Shown here piece after piece: positions 9,665 through 19,541 of a stretch of DNA of 45,974 bases (positions are counted from its first letter, which is position 1; each line of letters begins with the position of its first letter). Made by a program: the position numbers and the translations under genes. The notes beneath the pieces were generated by a model that was not told the origin of the DNA, did no database searches, and saw nothing but the letters and a program-made list of their open reading frames with translations. Source of the DNA: Anaerolineae bacterium (lineage in GTDB: Bacteria > Chloroflexota > Anaerolineae > Aggregatilineales > JAFGMM01); the NCBI GenBank assembly GCA_027494055.1, contig JAOSJO010000004.1, positions 1 to 45,974 of the forward strand, read 5' to 3'.

Positions 9665-10045
9665 ATGGACGAGCAGGGCACGCTCAGCATTTTGCGCGTG
9701 TCCTGGCAGACCATCGAAGATTGCTACAACATCATTGCCGATCTGCCAGGTTGGGATGTTGTGTTGCGCGGCGTGGATTTGTCGTCGCCAGAAGAAGCCG
9801 CGCGCGCGATGTTCATGAACCTCCTGACCGAGGCGATGGAGCTGGTTGATCGGTTTAACCCCTGGTACAAGGCCCCCGCAGACTCATATGGACTGCGATT
9901 CGCATCCGGGTGGAAACTGACGCCGGAGGCGCAGGCGCAGTGGCGTCCCACACTCGATACGCTAGCGCGCGCTGTCGCCGACTGTCCCGAACTTGTAGAG
10001 ATCCAGAGCGCCACCGAAGCAACCCGCTGGCTCAACCGCCCCTGA
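9665..10045 (+). CDS. Hypothetical protein, 126 aa, leading the Hdr/Met operon
   Basis: I do not recognise this family. The start at 9665 follows an AAGGGA site and a promoter-like sequence. An open frame extending further upstream runs into the IS and is not believable. The protein begins MDEQGTLSILRVSWQTIEDC, is acidic and rich in Trp, and looks soluble and helical. It has no transmembrane segment and no Cys cluster (only two isolated Cys). Segments such as LPGWDVVLRGVDLSSPEEAA and LRFASGWKLTPEAQAQWRP look like real protein. A long frame on the opposite strand overlaps it, so the call rests on the promoter, ribosome-binding site and operon direction. It could be a small accessory or regulatory protein of the redox cluster. 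Confidence 0.5.
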   Translation: MDEQGTLSILRVSWQTIEDCYNIIADLPGWDVVLRGVDLSSPEEAARAMFMNLLTEAMELVDRFNPWYKAPADSYGLRFASGWKLTPEAQAQWRPTLDTLARAVADCPELVEIQSATEATRWLNRP

Positions 10046-10222
10046 TTCCAGCCACCTGTCTCTGCGAGCCGCCGCCCATCGTCTGGGTGCCGCCGAACAC
10101 AGTACTCGACTCCGTCCTCGTCTGCGAAATATGCGGGCACCGGCTCCACCGCGTCGAGCAATCGGTTTAGCCAATCGGTCGAGGCAAAACAAGAGGGCAG
10201 AAGCAACTTCAGGACATCGAGA

Positions 10223-13200
10223 ATGCAGGCCGCCAACATCCATGCGCAGAGTGCACCCCCTGAAGCACACGCCACGCTCGTCGTGGGCGGCGGCGTGGGT
10301 GGGATGCGGGCCGCGCTCGACCTGGCGGAGGCGGGCATCCCCGTGTACCTGATCGAGGGCACGCCGGGCCTGGGAGGTCGGGTCGCGCAACTGGGCTTCA
10401 TGTTCCCCACCCACGACTGCGTGCTTTGCAGGGGCACGTCGGACCACGGCTACGGGTGCACGCGCCCCAGCATCTCGCCGGCGTTTCTCGACCACAACCT
10501 GCACCCAAACATCACCATCCTGACCAACACACACCTGACTGCGGTCGAGGGTCAGGCGGGCGACTTCAGCGTGACGCTGTGCCAGGAGCCGCGTTTCATA
10601 GACCCGGCGCGCTGCGTCAACTGCGGCGCATGTGCCGAGGTCTGTCCGGTCGATCTGCCGAGCGCGTTCCAGGCCGGCCTGACAATGCGCAAGGCCGCTT
10701 ACAAGAGCGCGCCCAGGGCGCTCCCCGACTGCTATGTGATCGAGAAAGGTCCCTACTGTGACAACTGCGCGCGGTGCGTGGCGGTGTGCCCAACGGACGC
10801 CATTGACCTGAACGGGACGCCAGTCACGCGCAACGTCCGCGTCGGGGCCATCATCCTGGCGCTTGGCTACCAGCTCTTTGACGCGGGCAATCTGGAGGAG
10901 TTCGGCTTCGGGCGCTACGCGAACGTCCTGCACAGTATGCAGTACGAGCGGCTGTCGAGCCGGTCAGGCCCGACGGAGGGCATCGTCCATCGCCTGTCCG
11001 ACAACCGGGTGCCGCAGCGGATCGCCTGGTTGCAGTGCATCGGTTCGCGCGACCAGGACAACCCCTTCTGCTCCTCGATCTGCTGCATGTACGCGACGAA
11101 GGAGGCCATTCTCGCCAAGCAGCGCCTTGGCGCGGTGGACTGCCACATCTTCGTCATGGACGAGCGCGCCTTCAACAAGGAATACAACACATACTACGTC
11201 CAGGCGCGCGAGCGTTATGGCGTGCACTATACGCGGTGCCGCATCTCGGAGATACGCGAAGACCCCGCCACGCGCGACCTGATTCTGCACTACCTCGACG
11301 AGTCGGGGCGTCCCGCCTATGAAACGTTTGACATGGTGGTGCTCGCCGTCGGCACGCAGCCCCCGGCAGAGTCGGAGGCGCTGGCGCGCATCCTCAACAT
11401 CGAGCTTAATCCCTCTGGCTTCTGCCAGGTGGAGAAGTTCACGCCGCTGCAGACCAGCCGTCCCGGAGTCTTTGTCTGCGGCGCGTTCGCCACCCCGAAG
11501 GAGATCGCCGAGACCATCATCGACGCCAGCGGCGCTGCCGCCGAGGTCATGCGCCTGCTCGGTTTCAACCCCGGATGGCAACTCAACCACGCCCAGCCTT
11601 TCATGTGCGCGCAGAACCTGCCCCCGAACGCGACGTCAGCCGGGAGCCGCCGCGCGTCGGCGTCTTCCTGTGCGCGTGTGGGGAGAGCATCGGCGCGGTG
11701 CTGGACCTGGAGGCGCTGACCGCCGCCGCGCGCGCCTTCCCTGACGTGACGCATGCCGAGCGCCTTGATTTCGCGTGCTTCCCCGACGCGCTCCAGCGGA
11801 TGAAGGACGCGATTACCGCGCATGGCCTGACCCGCGTGGTGGTTGGCGCGTGCAGCGGGCGGACGCACGATGCGCTCTTCCAGCGCGCTGTCCGCGAGGT
11901 CGGTCTCAACCCGTACCTGCTCGAAACGGTCAACCTGCGCGAGCAATGCGCGTGGGTCCATAAGGACCAGCCCCAGATGGCGACACAGAAGGCGCACGAG
12001 TTGATCCGGCGCGCCGTCGGGCGGCTCCTACCTGCGCAGGCCATCCACCGGAGCAAGCGCATCCCGGTCTCCGACGCCCTGGTGATCGGTGGGGGCGTTT
12101 CGGGGATGACGGCGGCGCTGACCATCGCGGACAGCGGCCACGACGTGCACCTGGTGGAGAAGCGCGACGTGCTCGGCGGCAACCTGCTACACATCTACTA
12201 CGTCGCCGAGGGTAACAACCCCCGGCAACTGCTCCGCGATCTGGTCAACCGCGTGCGGAGCCACGAGCGCATTCACGTGTACACTCGCACGCAGGTTGTG
12301 GGGCATACAGGGCACGTAGGCGACTTCAGGAGCACGCTGCACACCGCCAATCCCGACGGGTCCGTCTCCGAGACGCACGTCTCGCACGGCGCAACCCTTG
12401 TCGCCATCGGCGGGCGCGAGACGCGAAACGGCTACGGCCTGGGGAGCACCCGCACATCATCACCCAGAGCGACCTGGAAGAGACCGTCGTCCACAACCCG
12501 CAAGAGCTGGACGGGCTACAGCGCGTCGTCATGATCCAGTGTGTGCGCCCGCCCGGCGCGCCAGACTACTGCTCGCGCACCTGCTGCACGAACACACTTA
12601 AGAACGCCATCCGCCTCAAGATGCTCAATCCGCAGTGCCAGGTGATCGTGCTCTACAAAAACATCGTGACCTATGGCTTCCGCGAGCAGTTCTACACCGA
12701 GGCACGCCGGCGGGGCGTGATCTTCATGCGCTACACCGAAGAGCAGCCGCCGCGCGTCGTGCCTGACAACGGTCGGTTGCGCGTGCACGTGACGGATCTC
12801 TCGCTGAAACGGCCCTTCGAACTTGTCGCCGACCGGGTCGTGCTGAGCATGTCCATCGCCCCCGCCGAGGAAACCGCAAGCCTGGCGCGCCTGCTCCAAC
12901 TGCCCCTGTCGCCTGAGGGCTTCTTCATGGAAGCGCACCTCAAGATGCGCCCGATGGACTTCATGCAGGAGGGCGTGTTCCTCTGCGGGATGGCCCACTA
13001 CCCGAAATTCATCGAGGAGAGCATCAGCCACGCGCTGGCCGCCGCCGGGCGCGCCCTCCAGGTGCTCTCGCGCGAGACGCTGCACGTGGGCGGCGTCGTG
13101 GCGGTCGTGGACCCGGAGCAGTGCGTCGGCTGCCTGACGTGCGTGCGCACCTGTCCGTTTGGCATCCCCACCATCCGCAACGACCGGCCCGGCGTTGGCG

Positions 13201-13391
13201 GCCTCGGCGGTTCGGCGTACATCGAGCCGAGCCTGTGCCAGGGATGCGGCACATGCACCGCTGAATGCCCGGCCAACGCCATCCAGCTTCTGAACTACCT
13301 GGACGTGCAGATCGTCCAGCCGGTGCAGGGGGATTGGGCGCATGGCAGCCATTTGACGCGGCGGCAGTGGAGCCTGGGGGCAAGGCCATGA
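10223..13391 (+). CDS. hdrA: HdrA-like flavoprotein, tandem double-FAD form, ~1056 aa (two frameshifts)
   Basis: Heterodisulfide-reductase subunit A family. Order of parts: an FAD-binding fold (VVGGGVGGMRAALDLAEAG, near 10280); a ferredoxin insert with CVNCGACAEVCP (~10614) and CDNCARCVAVCP (~10758); the SSICCMYATKEA motif (~11075). Next comes an HdrA N-type domain, VGVFLCACGESIG (~11664) through VNLREQCAWVHKDQ. A second FAD fold, LVIGGGVSGMTAALTIADSG, begins about 12080. The C-terminus has two [4Fe-4S] motifs, CVGCLTCVRTCP and CQGCGTCTAECP (~13122 and ~13236). Two frame breaks, near 11623 (C run) and 12442 (G run), need single-base corrections. Unlike the neighbouring HdrA, its first FAD domain has CVLCRGTSDHGYGC where HdrA normally reads DCAMCxxSPK. 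The stop overlaps mvhD (ATGA). Predicted cytoplasmic electron-bifurcating or electron-confurcating hub. Confidence 0.9.
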
Positions 13392-13864
13392 GCGTGACGC
13401 CTGAGCCAGACCGCGACAATCACAACACCTTCGAGCCGCAGATTACGGCCTTCTACTGTATCTATTGCGGCTACATGGCCGCTGACACTGCCGGGGTGCT
13501 CCGCCTCCAGTACCCGGCGAATGTGACGTTTGTCAGGTTGCCCTGCACCGGTAAGACGGACATCCGCTACATCCTGCAGGCGTTTGAGCAGGGCGCGGAC
13601 GGCGTGTACGTGGTCGCGTGCCCGGTGGGGAACTGCCATCACGTCCGGGGCAACGAGCGCGGCTACGCGCGCGTCCAGCGCGCCCGCCAGATGCTGGAGG
13701 CGGTGGGCATCGAGGGCGAGCGGCTGGACATGTTCTTTATGTCAGGCGGCCAGGGCGCGACCTTTGCCCTGGCGGCGCAGCAGATGGTGGACCGGATTCG
13801 CAGGCTGGGTCCAAGCCCGCTGAAGCAGCCGGCGCGGGCAGCCCCGGAGCAGCATCATGGTTGA
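13388..13864 (+). CDS. mvhD: MvhD/HdrA-associated iron-sulfur delta subunit, copy 1
   Basis: 158-residue member of the MvhD (FlpD) family, which carries a [2Fe-2S] cluster and passes electrons to HdrA. Diagnostic segments are FYCIYCGYMAAD, VRLPCTGKTDIRYILQAFEQ, GADGVYVVACPVGNCHHVRG and RARQMLEAVGIEGERLDMFF. Cys residues lie at the usual positions (CxxC near the N-terminus, then PCTG and CPxxxCH). The frame is intact. Its ATG overlaps the preceding hdrA stop and its own end overlaps the next hdrA start by 8 bases, so the three are translationally coupled. In methanogens MvhD joins HdrA to a hydrogenase. No hydrogenase is present here, so the partner must be another donor, probably the NfnB-like module of the next gene. 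Confidence 0.92.
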   Translation: MSVTPEPDRDNHNTFEPQITAFYCIYCGYMAADTAGVLRLQYPANVTFVRLPCTGKTDIRYILQAFEQGADGVYVVACPVGNCHHVRGNERGYARVQRARQMLEAVGIEGERLDMFFMSGGQGATFALAAQQMVDRIRRLGPSPLKQPARAAPEQHHG

Positions 13865-16800
13865 CAGGAGCTTGAGGTCAAACGGCGACTCCGCGCCCGT
13901 TGGCGCGGTGCTCGTCGTCGGAGGCGGCATCGCCGGGATGCAGGCCGCGCTCGACCTTGCCGAGCAGGGCTTCAAGGTCTACCTCGTCGAGGCGCAATCG
14001 GCCATCGGCGGGAAGATGGCGCAGCTCGACAAGACCTTCCCCACCAACGACTGCGCCATGTGCACGATCTCGCCCAAGCTCGTCGAGACCGGGCGTCATC
14101 TCAACATCGAGGTGCTGACGGAAACCGAGGTTTTGAGCGTCACCGGCGAGCCGGGTGACTTCACCGCCCGCCTGCGCCGCGCGCCGCGCTACATCGACCC
14201 GGACAAATGCGTCGGCTGCGGCGACTGCGCCACCGTGTGCCCGGTGCTCGTGCCCGACACGTTCAACGAAGGGCTTGTGCCGCGCCATGCGGCGTACAAG
14301 CTCTACCCCCAGGCGGTGCCCAACGCCTACGCCATCGAGAAGCGCGGGATCGCCCCATGCCGCGACGCCTGCCCCGCAGGGCAACGCGCGCAAGGCTATA
14401 TCGCCCTCATTCGCGAGGGCCGCTATGCAGACGCCATGCGCGTCATCAAGATGGACAACCCCTTCCCCGGCATCTGCGGGCGCATCTGCAATCACAGGTG
14501 CGAGAACGAATGCAACCGGGGGCAGGTGGACGAACCGATCAACATCCGCGCGCTCAAGCGGTTTGTGACCGACAAGGTTTACGCCGATCCGCGCGAGCCG
14601 GTCGCGCCGGCGGTGCGCAAGTATGACCAGCGGGTGGCGATCATCGGCGCGGGTCCCTGTGGCCTGACGGCGGCGCAGGACCTCGTGATGGCCGGCTATG
14701 GCGTGACTGTGTTCGAGGCCATGCCGGTGGCCGGCGGGATGCTGCGCCTCGGCGTGCCGGAGTACCGCCTCCCGACGGACATCATCGAACACGAGGTGCA
14801 GGACATCGTTGACCTGGGCGTCGAACTGCGCCTGAACTGCCAGGTGGACAACCTCGACGACGTATTCGCCGAGGGGTTCGACGCGGTGTTGATCGCCGTC
14901 GGCGCGCACGAGGGCGTGCGGCTCCCCATCCCCGGCGCGGACATGGACGGCGTGCTCATCAACACGCGCTTCCTGCGCGACGTGCGCCTCAACCGGTACG
15001 CGCACGGCGGCCAGCCCGCCGAGGGCGCGCCGCCCCTGGGGGCGCGCGTGCTGGTGCTCGGCGGCGGCAACGTCGCCATCGACGTTGCGCGCACGGCGGT
15101 CCGCCTGGGCCGCCAGGTGCAGCTCGCCTGCCTTGAAAGCCGCGACCAGATGCCCGCCCACGCCTGGGAGGTCGAGGCCGCCGAGGCCGAAGGCGTGGTC
15201 ATCCACGCCGGGCGCACGTTCGAGCGTATTCTCGACGACGGGACCGGCCATGCGGCGGGCGTTGTGTGCCAGCGCGTGGCGTCGTTCCGCTTCGACGAGA
15301 TGGGCCGCCTGCACGTCGAGAAGGTGCCCGACTCCGAGCACGTGCTTGAATGCGATACCGTCATCTTCTCGGTGGGCCAGCGCGCCGGCCTCGCCTTCAT
15401 ACCGGATGACGCCGGCGTCGGCCTGACCGACCGCCGCCTGATCGCGGTCAATCCCAACACGCTCGCCGCCACGAGGTCGGGCGTCTTCGCGGCGGGCGAC
15501 AGCGTGTCGGGGACGGCTTTCGTGATCGAGGCGGTGGCGAGCGGCCACACAGCGGCGCGGTCCATTATCCGCTACCTGCAAGGCGAGCACCTGGAGCCGC
15601 CGCGCAAGCCAGAACTTCCGGTTGTGCACATGAGCCGGCAGGAAATCGACGAGCGCATCGCGCGCGGGGAGATCAAGCCGCAGCCGCGCGTGCCCATGCC
15701 GGAGCTGCCCGTCGCGCAGCGCATCGACAATTTCGCCGAGGTCGAGGGCGGCTACGACGACGCCAGCGCCCAGGCGGAGGCGTCGCGCTGCCTGGCGTGC
15801 GGCATCTGCTCGGAGTGCATGTCGTGTACCTTCGCCTGCGGCGTGGACGCCATCGACCACGACATGGGGGCGCGCACCGAGGAGGTGCGGGTTGGGGCGG
15901 TGATCCTCGCGCCGGGGTACGCGGCGTATCACGCCGAGATGTCGGAGGCGTATGGCTATGGCCGCTATCCGAACGTTGTGACCTCGCTCCAGTTCGAGCG
16001 CCTGCTTTCGGCCTCCGGGCCGACAAGCGGGCACGTCAAGCGTCCCTCAGACGGGAGCGCGCCGCGCCGGATCGCCTTCCTGCAATGCGTCGGCTCGCGC
16101 GACCAGACGCATGATTACTGCTCGGCGGTGTGCTGCATGTACGCCGCCAAAGAGGCCGTGATGGCGAAGGAGCACGCGCGCGAGACCGAAGTCAGCATCT
16201 TCATGATGGACATGCGCGCGTTCTCGAAGGGCTACGACCAGTACTACAAGCGCGCCGAACGGGACTACGGCGTGCGCTACATCCGCAGCCGCATCTCCGA
16301 GGTGCGCGAGGACCCGACCACGCACGACCTGATCCTGCGCTACCAGGCCGAGGACCTGGCGCTGTGCGAGGAGCGTTTCAACCTGGTCGTGCTCTCGGTC
16401 GGCATGGAGATTGCCGAGGGCGTGCGCGACCTGGGCCGCCGCCTGGGCGTCGAGCTGGACGCCTACGGCTTTTGCCACACCGCGCGGTTCGATCCGTTGG
16501 AAACCAGCCGCCCCGGCATCTACGCCGTGGGGCCGTTCCGCGAGCCGAAGGACATCCCCGAATCGATTATCGAGGCGACAGGCGCAGCCGCCTCGGTGGC
16601 GGGCTGGCTCGCGCCGGCGCGCGGCCTCCTGACCCAGGAGCCGGTCTTCCCGCCGGAGCGCGATGTACGCGGCGAGGAACCGCGCGTCGGGGTATTCGTG
16701 TGTCACTGCGGCGCGAACATCGGGGGCTTTCTCGACGTGCCTGGCGTGGCCGAGTACGCGCTCACCCTGCCCGGCGTCGTCCATGCGGAGAGCAACCTCT

Positions 16801-18388
16801 ACACGTGCTCGCAAGACTCGATCAAGCACATCAGCGAACAGATCGAGGCGCACCGCCTGAACCGCGTGGTGATCGCGTCGTGCACGCCTACCACGCACCT
16901 GCCGTTGTTTCAGGACTGCGCGCGCGCCGCCGGCCTCAACCCCTACCTGGTGGATATGGCGAACATCCGGAACCAGTGCTCGTGGGTGCACTCCCACGAC
17001 TGGGAGGCCGCCACGCAGAAGGCCCGAGACCTGGTGCGCATGGCGGTCGCGCGCGCGCGGCGGCTCCAGCCGCAGTATCAGGTCGAGGTGCCGGTGGAGC
17101 CGTCGGCGCTCATCATCGGCGGCGGGCCGGCCGGCATGACGGCGGCGCTCGCGCTCGCCGAGCAGGGCTTTGCGGCGCACCTCGTCGAGCGCGAGCCGAG
17201 GCTAGGGGGAACCTGCGCAACTTGCACTTTGCCCACGACGGGCGCGATCCGCAGGCGGTGCTGAGGCAACTCGTGGGGCGGGTGCAGGCCAACCCCAACA
17301 TCAACGTGTACCTTGAGAGCGAGCTGGCCGAGACGGGCGGGTTCGTCGGGAACTTCAGCAGCACGCTGAACACGCCGGACGGTCCCCGCAGCCTCCGGCA
17401 TGGCGTCGTCATCGTCGCCACCGGCGCGCGCGAGTATCGCGGCGCGGACTACGGCTTCGGCAGCGACCCGCGCATCGTCACGCAGCAGCAGTTCGAGCGC
17501 CGGCTCGCGGCGGCGGAGGCCCTCCCCGATACGGTTGTGATGATCCAGTGCGTCGGCCCGGCGGAGCAATATTGCAGCCGCATATGCTGCACCGCCGCGC
17601 TCAAGAACGCGCTCAAACTCAAGGAACTGAGGCCAGAGGCCCAGGTTATGGTTCTGTACAAGGATATCCGCGTCTACGGGTTCAAAGAGCGCCTGTACAC
17701 CGAGGCGCGCCGCCGGGGCGTGCTGTTCATCCGCTACGACGACGCGCACCCGCCCAGGCTCGCACACGGCTTTGGCGATACGGATGGCCGGTTGACCGTC
17801 CATGCCTGGGACCCTGCGCTGCGGCGGGAGATTGTCCTGACTCCGGACCTGGTGGCGCTGAGTATGCCCGCCATCCCGCCGGCCGGCGTGGGCCGGCTCG
17901 CCTCGATGCTGCGCGTGCCGGTGGACGCCAACGGCTTCTTCCTGGAAGCGCATGTCAAGCTCCGGCCTGTGGACTTCGCCGCCGAGGGGATGTTCATGGC
18001 GGGGATGGCGCACTACCCCAAGCTGCTTGACGAGGCCATAGTCCAGGCGAAGGCGGCGGCCTCGCGCGCGGCGACGATCCTCGCGCGCAAGACGCTGCCG
18101 GTCGGCGGCAGGGTGGCGGTGGTCGATCCGACGCTGTGCACCGCCTGCCTCACCTGCGTGCGCATCTGCCCGTATCACGTCCCCCAGATCAGGCCAGACC
18201 ACGCCGGCGCGGGGGGCATCATCGGTGCGGCGTACATCGAGCCGGCGGTCTGCCAGGGGTGCGGGATTTGTGCGAGCGAGTGCCCCGCGCGCGCCATCCA
18301 GGTGCAGAACTATACCGACGACCAGATGATCGCAAAGGTGGATGCGCTGTTTGAAGCTGCGCCGATCCAGATTGGAGGCCCGCTGTGA
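13857..18388 (+). CDS. hdrA: Giant HdrA with inserted NfnB/GltD-like NAD(P)H oxidoreductase domain, ~1510 aa (one frameshift)
   Basis: Domains in order: FAD fold VVGGGIAGMQAALDLAEQG (~13914) with the canonical TNDCAMCTISPK motif; first ferredoxin motif CVGCGDCATVCP (~14209). Then comes a ~480-residue insertion (~14345-15780) that is a complete GltD/NfnB-like module: CRDACPAG and CGRICNHRCENECNRG (Fer4_20), FAD site IIGAGPCGLTAAQDLVMAGY, and NADPH site VLGGGNVAIDVARTAVRLG, ending GVFAAGDSVSGTAFVIEAVA. The HdrA chain then resumes with CLACGICSECMSCTFACG, AVCCMYAAKEAVM, N-type domain VGVFVCHCGANIGG, NIRNQCSWVH, a further FAD fold IIGGGPAGMTAALALAEQ, and C-terminal CTACLTCVRICP and CQGCGICASECP. 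One missing base near 17208 (LGG|NLRNLHF) breaks the frame. Inferred role: take electrons from NAD(P)H and distribute them to HdrCB, ferredoxin and MetFV. Confidence 0.92.
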
Positions 18389-18836
18389 CCGACCAGCCGA
18401 CGCTCCAGATCGTGGCGTTCTGCTGCCACTACTGCGCCTACGCCGCCGCCGACCTGGCGGGCGGGCTGCGGCTCCAGTACCCGCCCAGCGTGAAGGTGAT
18501 CGAGGTGCCCTGTACCGGCAAGGTCGATGTGCTGCACCTGCTGCGTGCGTTCGAGCACGGCGCGGACGGGGTGATCGCGGCGGGGTGACTGGAGTGGCGA
18601 TTGTCATTACCTGGAGGGTAATCGCAACGCCCAGCGGCGAGTTGAATACGCCCGGAAGCTGATCGAGGAGGTTGGTCTTGAGGGTGAGCGCCTCCAGATG
18701 GTCAGCATATCTGCGGCGATGGGTCGCCAGTTCGTCGAAATCGTCACGGAGATGCACGAGCGCATCCTGGCGCTTGGCCCCAGCGCCGCTGCGCGCGGAC
18801 CCGGTCAGTGTCGCCGACGAGGAGGAACCGACATGA
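18385..18836 (+). CDS. mvhD: MvhD-family iron-sulfur subunit, copy 2 (frameshifted)
   Basis: A GTG start overlaps the giant hdrA stop (GTGA), behind a GGAGG site. The first part, LQIVAFCCHYCAYAAADLAG and VIEVPCTGKVDVLHLLRAFE, matches copy 1 closely. The frame is lost near 18588-18600. Removing one base restores GDCHYLEGNRNAQRRVEYAR, KLIEEVGLEGERLQMVSISA and FVEIVTEMHERILALGPS. A second shift near 18787 would bring the stop to 18834-18836, overlapping the next ATG in an ATGA junction, as elsewhere in this operon. Corrected length is about 150 residues. Two MvhD paralogues in one operon suggest one adaptor for each HdrA. Confidence 0.8.
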
Positions 18837-19540
18837 TTGTTGCCGAAGCCAAACCGCTGGACGAGATCAAACGCCTGGTTGCCGACGCCGAGAAAATCCT
18901 GGTCGTCGGCTGCGGCACGTGCGTCACCGTATGCTTTGCCGGCGGGGCGCGTGAAGCCGCCGTGACCGCGTCGATGCTGCGTATGGCCGGCCGTCTCGAA
19001 GGCATAGAGCGGCAGGTCACGGATGTGACGGTGCAGCGCCAGTGCGACTGGGAGTACGTGGACCCTATCGCGGATCAGGTGGCTGCCGTTGATCTGGTGC
19101 TGTCGCTCGGCTGCGGCGTGGGCGTGCAGGCGCTCGTCGAGCGCTTCCCCGATGCCTGGGTCGTGCCCGGCCTCAACACGAAGTTCATGGGGGTGACGCT
19201 TGAGCAGGGCGTGTGGGCCGAGCGCTGCGCCGGCTGCGGCGATTGCCTCCTGGGACTGACCGGCGGTATCTGTCCCATCGCGCGCTGCTCCAAGCAGTTG
19301 CTCAACGGGCCGTGCGGCGGCTCCATCGACGGGCACTGCGAAATCTCGGCGGAGACGCCGTGCGCGTGGCAGTTGATCTATGACCGCCTGGCGGGCAAAG
19401 GCAAGCTCGACGCGCTGCTGGAAGTGCAACCGCCCAAGGACTGGCGGCCCGCCCGGCACGGCGGCCCGCGCCAGATCGTGCGCGACGACCTGCGCCTGAA
19501 CGAGGCGGAGGTCGGCCAGCCGGCGGAACAGGAGGCGTGA
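18833..19540 (+). CDS. metV: MetV-like iron-sulfur/zinc protein (methylene-THF reductase C-terminal domain family)
   Basis: 235 residues from the ATG at 18833, behind a strong GGAGGAACCGAC site. A longer frame to 18698 belongs to mvhD. Features: LVVGCGTCVTVCFAGGAREA, VTVQRQCDWEYV, LVLSLGCGVGVQALVERFPD, then a Cys-rich end CAGCGDCLLGLTGGICPIAR and CSKQLLNGPCGGSIDGHCEI. These Cys are the ligands of the Fe-S centres in the MetV/MTHFR_C family, the obligate partner of MetF in acetogens (Moorella-type MetFV-HdrABC-MvhD). It lies directly before metF with a 1-base gap. Role inferred: electron wire between the Hdr/MvhD module and the MetF flavin. Confidence 0.9.
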   Translation: MIVAEAKPLDEIKRLVADAEKILVVGCGTCVTVCFAGGAREAAVTASMLRMAGRLEGIERQVTDVTVQRQCDWEYVDPIADQVAAVDLVLSLGCGVGVQALVERFPDAWVVPGLNTKFMGVTLEQGVWAERCAGCGDCLLGLTGGICPIARCSKQLLNGPCGGSIDGHCEISAETPCAWQLIYDRLAGKGKLDALLEVQPPKDWRPARHGGPRQIVRDDLRLNEAEVGQPAEQEA

Positions 19541-19541
19541 C

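Noticed and set aside
9724..10437. 237-aa minus-strand frame opposite the 126-aa gene and the hdrA start
   Set aside because: Overlaps well-supported hdrA sequence, has low-complexity Ser/Arg/Ala stretches, and no upstream signals. A short part looks protein-like, so the 126-aa plus call is kept at moderate confidence.
13878..16034. 718-aa minus-strand frame within the giant hdrA
   Set aside because: Antisense shadow of a GC-rich gene: His/Arg/Ala-rich, no domain, while the plus strand has clear motifs throughout.
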